Shown: in pieces, positions 6,688 through 7,950 of the stretch
Numbering within the stretch: the stretch's first letter is position 1
How the letters are laid out: each line of letters begins with the position of its first letter
Assembly: GCA_023257525.1 (NCBI GenBank)
Contig: JALRCB010000039.1
Coordinates: forward strand, 1 to 7,950
Direction of reading: 5' to 3'
From: Candidatus Nanopelagicales bacterium
GTDB taxonomy: Bacteria > Actinomycetota > Actinomycetes > S36-B12 > UBA5976
Length of the DNA stretch: 7,950 bases
The notes under the pieces: generated by a model
The model's database searches: none
What the model was told of the DNA's origin: nothing
Seen by the model: only the letters and a program-made list of their open reading frames with translations
Program-made: the position numbers and the translations under genes

Positions 6688-7146
6688 TTAGCGGGTTCCC
6701 CAGGTATAGCTCTGCTTGCGCAGTTTCAAATACATGAATGTTTCCGTGCGGCGGACCCCAGGAATCGCACGAATTTTACGATTGATCACTTCAAGAAGTG
6801 CTTCATCGTCTTCACAAACAACTTCGAGAATGATGTCGAAACTGCCTGCTGTCAGGATGATGTAGCTGATCTCATCCATAAGTGAAAGCACATCTGCGAC
6901 GGCTTCCATGTCCCCATCTACTTCAATGCCGATCATCGCTTCGCGATTAAAACCAACTTGAAGTGGATCCGTAACGGCAACGATTTGCATAACTCCGGTT
7001 TCCAGGAGTTTGCTCACGCGTTGGCGAACTGCAGCTTCTGACAATCCAACGGCCTTACCGATAGTTGCGTAAGGGCGTCGACCGTCTTGCTGAAGTTGCT
7101 CAATGATGGCTTTGGAGACATCGTCGAGCACGGCAACTTTTGACAT
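6688..7146 (-). CDS. Lrp/AsnC-family transcriptional regulator
   Basis: A 152-residue protein of standard family length. An N-terminal winged helix-turn-helix (about 7-58, LDDVSKAIIEQLQQDGRRPYATIGKAVGLSEAAVRQRVSKLLETGVM) has its recognition helix near 36-48, and a RAM effector-binding domain (about 66-145) includes TAGSFDIILEVVCEDDEALLEVINRKIRAIPGV, the usual GxxD ligand loop (101-104). Such proteins form dimers to octamers and respond to amino acids or amines. It is the first gene of the minus-strand run and is divergent from the aldehyde dehydrogenase, so it probably controls both and itself. The ATG at 7146 lacks a clear ribosome site. The frame is open further upstream, but no in-frame ATG, GTG or TTG is seen nearby, so I keep this start. 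Confidence 0.9.
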   Translation of the reverse strand: MSKVAVLDDVSKAIIEQLQQDGRRPYATIGKAVGLSEAAVRQRVSKLLETGVMQIVAVTDPLQVGFNREAMIGIEVDGDMEAVADVLSLMDEISYIILTAGSFDIILEVVCEDDEALLEVINRKIRAIPGVRRTETFMYLKLRKQSYTWGTR

Positions 7147-7165
7147 GTATCTAGTTTCAAGGGTT

Positions 7166-7255
7166 TTCGTAGGAAAAACAAGTGATTTCGCAGTATTTTT
7201 AAAAAAATGATGCGAATTTCGTAGATTTTTCTAGATTTTAATCAAGATATCGCAG
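7166..7255. promoter_or_regulatory. Four phased TTCGYAG motifs, candidate Lrp-family operator
   Basis: TTCGTAG (7166-7172), TTCGCAG (7187-7193), TTCGTAG (7218-7224) and ATCGCAG (7249-7255) occur in the same orientation at 21, 31 and 31 bp spacing, whole helical turns apart. The third is half of a near-palindrome TGCGAA-T-TTCGTA (7211-7223). Repeated sites on one helix face in A/T-rich DNA suit a multimeric Lrp-type regulator. Assignment to the adjacent regulator is inference. Confidence 0.5.
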
Positions 7256-7263
7256 AAAAGCCC

Positions 7264-7293
7264 CTGACAACAGGGTCATTCCTTGGGTATTGT
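7264..7293 (+). promoter_or_regulatory. Candidate promoter of the aldehyde dehydrogenase gene
   Basis: CTGACA (7264-7269, five of six -35 bases) and TATTGT (7288-7293, four of six) are 18 bp apart. The expected start near 7300 leaves a leader of about 55 nt. TTTAAT (7293-7298) is an alternative -10 but has no well-placed -35. The -35 lies inside the inverted repeat 7262-7275 and just after the last TTCGYAG-like motif. Confidence 0.45.
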
Positions 7294-7342
7294 TTAATGA
7301 ATCATCCAGGCCCAACGGTCCTTAAAACCGACTGTCTTTTAA

Positions 7343-7349
7343 AAGGAAG
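7343..7349 (+). promoter_or_regulatory. Shine-Dalgarno of the aldehyde dehydrogenase gene
   Basis: AAGGAAG lies five bases before the ATG at 7355 and settles that start. It could pair with CCTT at 7320-7323, with further A-T pairs 7324-7327 to 7337-7340 across a 2-nt bulge, so the site may be partly masked in the leader. Confidence 0.75.
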
Positions 7350-7354
7350 ATCCC

Positions 7355-7950
7355 ATGAGTCACTATCAAGTTCTTAACCCGGCAACTGGCGTAGTTGAAA
7401 AAGAATTCCCAACTGCAACAGATGCCCAGTGCAACGAAGCAATTGCTGCTGCAGATAACGCGCATAAGGCTTGGAGCAAAGTTTCAATTGCAGACCGCGC
7501 CGCAATTGTGCATCGCATTGGACAGCTACACATTGATCGCCAGGATGAACTTGCTGCGATTATCAATCGCGAAATGGGTAAACCATTAGCCGATGCTGCT
7601 GGCGAAGTTGAGTTCTCCGGATACATCTATCAGTACTACGCAGATAATGCAGAAACCTTGCTTGCTGATACCCCGATCGAGCTTTCCGGTGGCGAAGGAA
7701 CTGCAGTAATTCGCAAATCCTCAGTCGGTGCGCTACTTGGAATCATGCCGTGGAACTTCCCGGCTTACCAGGTTGCTCGTTTTGCCGGACCAAACTTAGT
7801 CTCAGGTAACACCGTTATTTTGAAGCACGCTCCACAATGTCCGGAATCAGCATTAGCAATTGTGAAGATTTTTGCTGATGCAGGTGTTCCTGAAGGTGTT
7901 TACGTAAATCTCTTTGCGTCGAATGAACAAATCGCAGACATGATTCCGCA
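7355..7950 (+). CDS. gabD: NAD(P)-dependent aldehyde dehydrogenase, succinate-semialdehyde type (3' end outside window)
   Basis: Open from ATG 7355 to the right edge: 198 residues are visible, about 40% of the usual 450-480. It begins YQVLNPATGVVEKEFPTAT, the normal N-terminus of semialdehyde dehydrogenases, and continues with NREMGKPLADAAGEVEFSGYIYQYYADNAETLLAD (71-105), MPWNFPAYQVARFAGPNLVSGN (131-152) with the oxyanion Asn134, and VILKHAPQCPESA (154-166) with coenzyme-binding Lys157. The HAPQCPESA form resembles actinobacterial GabD1-like enzymes, which oxidise succinate semialdehyde to succinate. The catalytic Cys and Glu lie beyond the window, so activity is unconfirmed, and a 4-aminobutanal or glutarate-semialdehyde dehydrogenase remains possible. 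It is divergent from the regulator-aminotransferase operon and likely co-regulated with it. Confidence 0.82.
   Translation, partial: MSHYQVLNPATGVVEKEFPTATDAQCNEAIAAADNAHKAWSKVSIADRAAIVHRIGQLHIDRQDELAAIINREMGKPLADAAGEVEFSGYIYQYYADNAETLLADTPIELSGGEGTAVIRKSSVGALLGIMPWNFPAYQVARFAGPNLVSGNTVILKHAPQCPESALAIVKIFADAGVPEGVYVNLFASNEQIADMIP

Larger units (their letters stand above)
7147..7354. promoter_or_regulatory. Divergent regulatory region between lrp-type gene and aldehyde dehydrogenase
   Basis: A 208-bp non-coding gap. Its left half is A/T-rich with runs of A and T (7196-7207, 7225-7230, 7235-7241) and two direct repeats TAGATTTT at 10-bp spacing (7222 and 7232), suggesting bent DNA. Its right half contains an inverted repeat CCCTG-ACAA-CAGGG (7262-7275) and the aldehyde dehydrogenase promoter and leader. 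A possible minus-strand -10, TAAAAT (7235-7240), could serve the regulator operon, but no matching -35 was found. Confidence 0.7.

Noticed and set aside
7262..7275. CCCTG-ACAA-CAGGG as a transcription terminator
   Set aside because: The five-pair stem has no U-tract after it and lies at the -35 of the divergent promoter. If anything it is an operator half-pair, not a terminator.
7366..7626. 86-codon minus-strand open frame opposite the aldehyde dehydrogenase start
   Set aside because: It is the shadow of a gene with clear aldehyde dehydrogenase motifs and a strong ribosome site on the plus strand.

Overview
The window looks like part of the chromosome of an actinobacterium of roughly 50% GC (estimated by eye on a few lines). 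The proteins have an actinobacterial flavour: an NAD-type semialdehyde dehydrogenase with an LKHAPQCPESA segment, a NimA-like flavoprotein, and a class III aminotransferase beginning LWMHFTRHSGY. Compact gene packing and a GC content low for this phylum suggest a streamlined freshwater lineage of the acI / Nanopelagicales type. That assignment is inference, since no marker gene is present. There are no rRNA or tRNA genes, mobile elements or CRISPR arrays.

Layout. At the left edge the end of a small TM2-domain membrane protein runs rightwards (2-199) and meets a strong hairpin terminator (204-237), shared with the convergent glutaryl-CoA dehydrogenase gene gcdH (248-1432, minus). Upstream of gcdH, a 91-bp gap carries two near-identical perfect palindromes 21 bp apart, lying over a candidate promoter. 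Next comes a tight minus-strand run, in transcription order from right to left: an Lrp/AsnC regulator (6688-7146), a class III PLP aminotransferase (5280-6668), a small FMN split-barrel protein (4615-5280), a PuuB-like FAD oxidoreductase (3220-4602), and two tandemly duplicated EamA/DMT permeases (2380-3216 and 1524-2360). Gaps within this run are -1 to 19 nt, so it is probably one operon. At the right edge a divergent aldehyde dehydrogenase of the succinate-semialdehyde type starts at 7355 and leaves the window. The 208-bp divergent region contains four phased TTCGYAG-like motifs, a candidate operator for the Lrp protein.

Working together. An amine oxidoreductase of the gamma-glutamylputrescine type, a putrescine/omega-amino-acid-like aminotransferase, a semialdehyde dehydrogenase and a local Lrp regulator form a plausible route from putrescine (or a related diamine) through aldehydes and GABA to succinate. 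The permeases may move substrate or product. gcdH next door, in the same orientation, suggests a possible extension to C5 compounds (lysine or cadaverine to glutarate to crotonyl-CoA), but it seems to have its own operator and may be a separate unit. No PuuA-type gamma-glutamylpolyamine synthetase or dedicated polyamine ABC importer lies in the window. The families are mostly familiar. The less explained parts are the regulatory DNA and a 14-bp-arm perfect palindrome inside the start of the flavoprotein gene.
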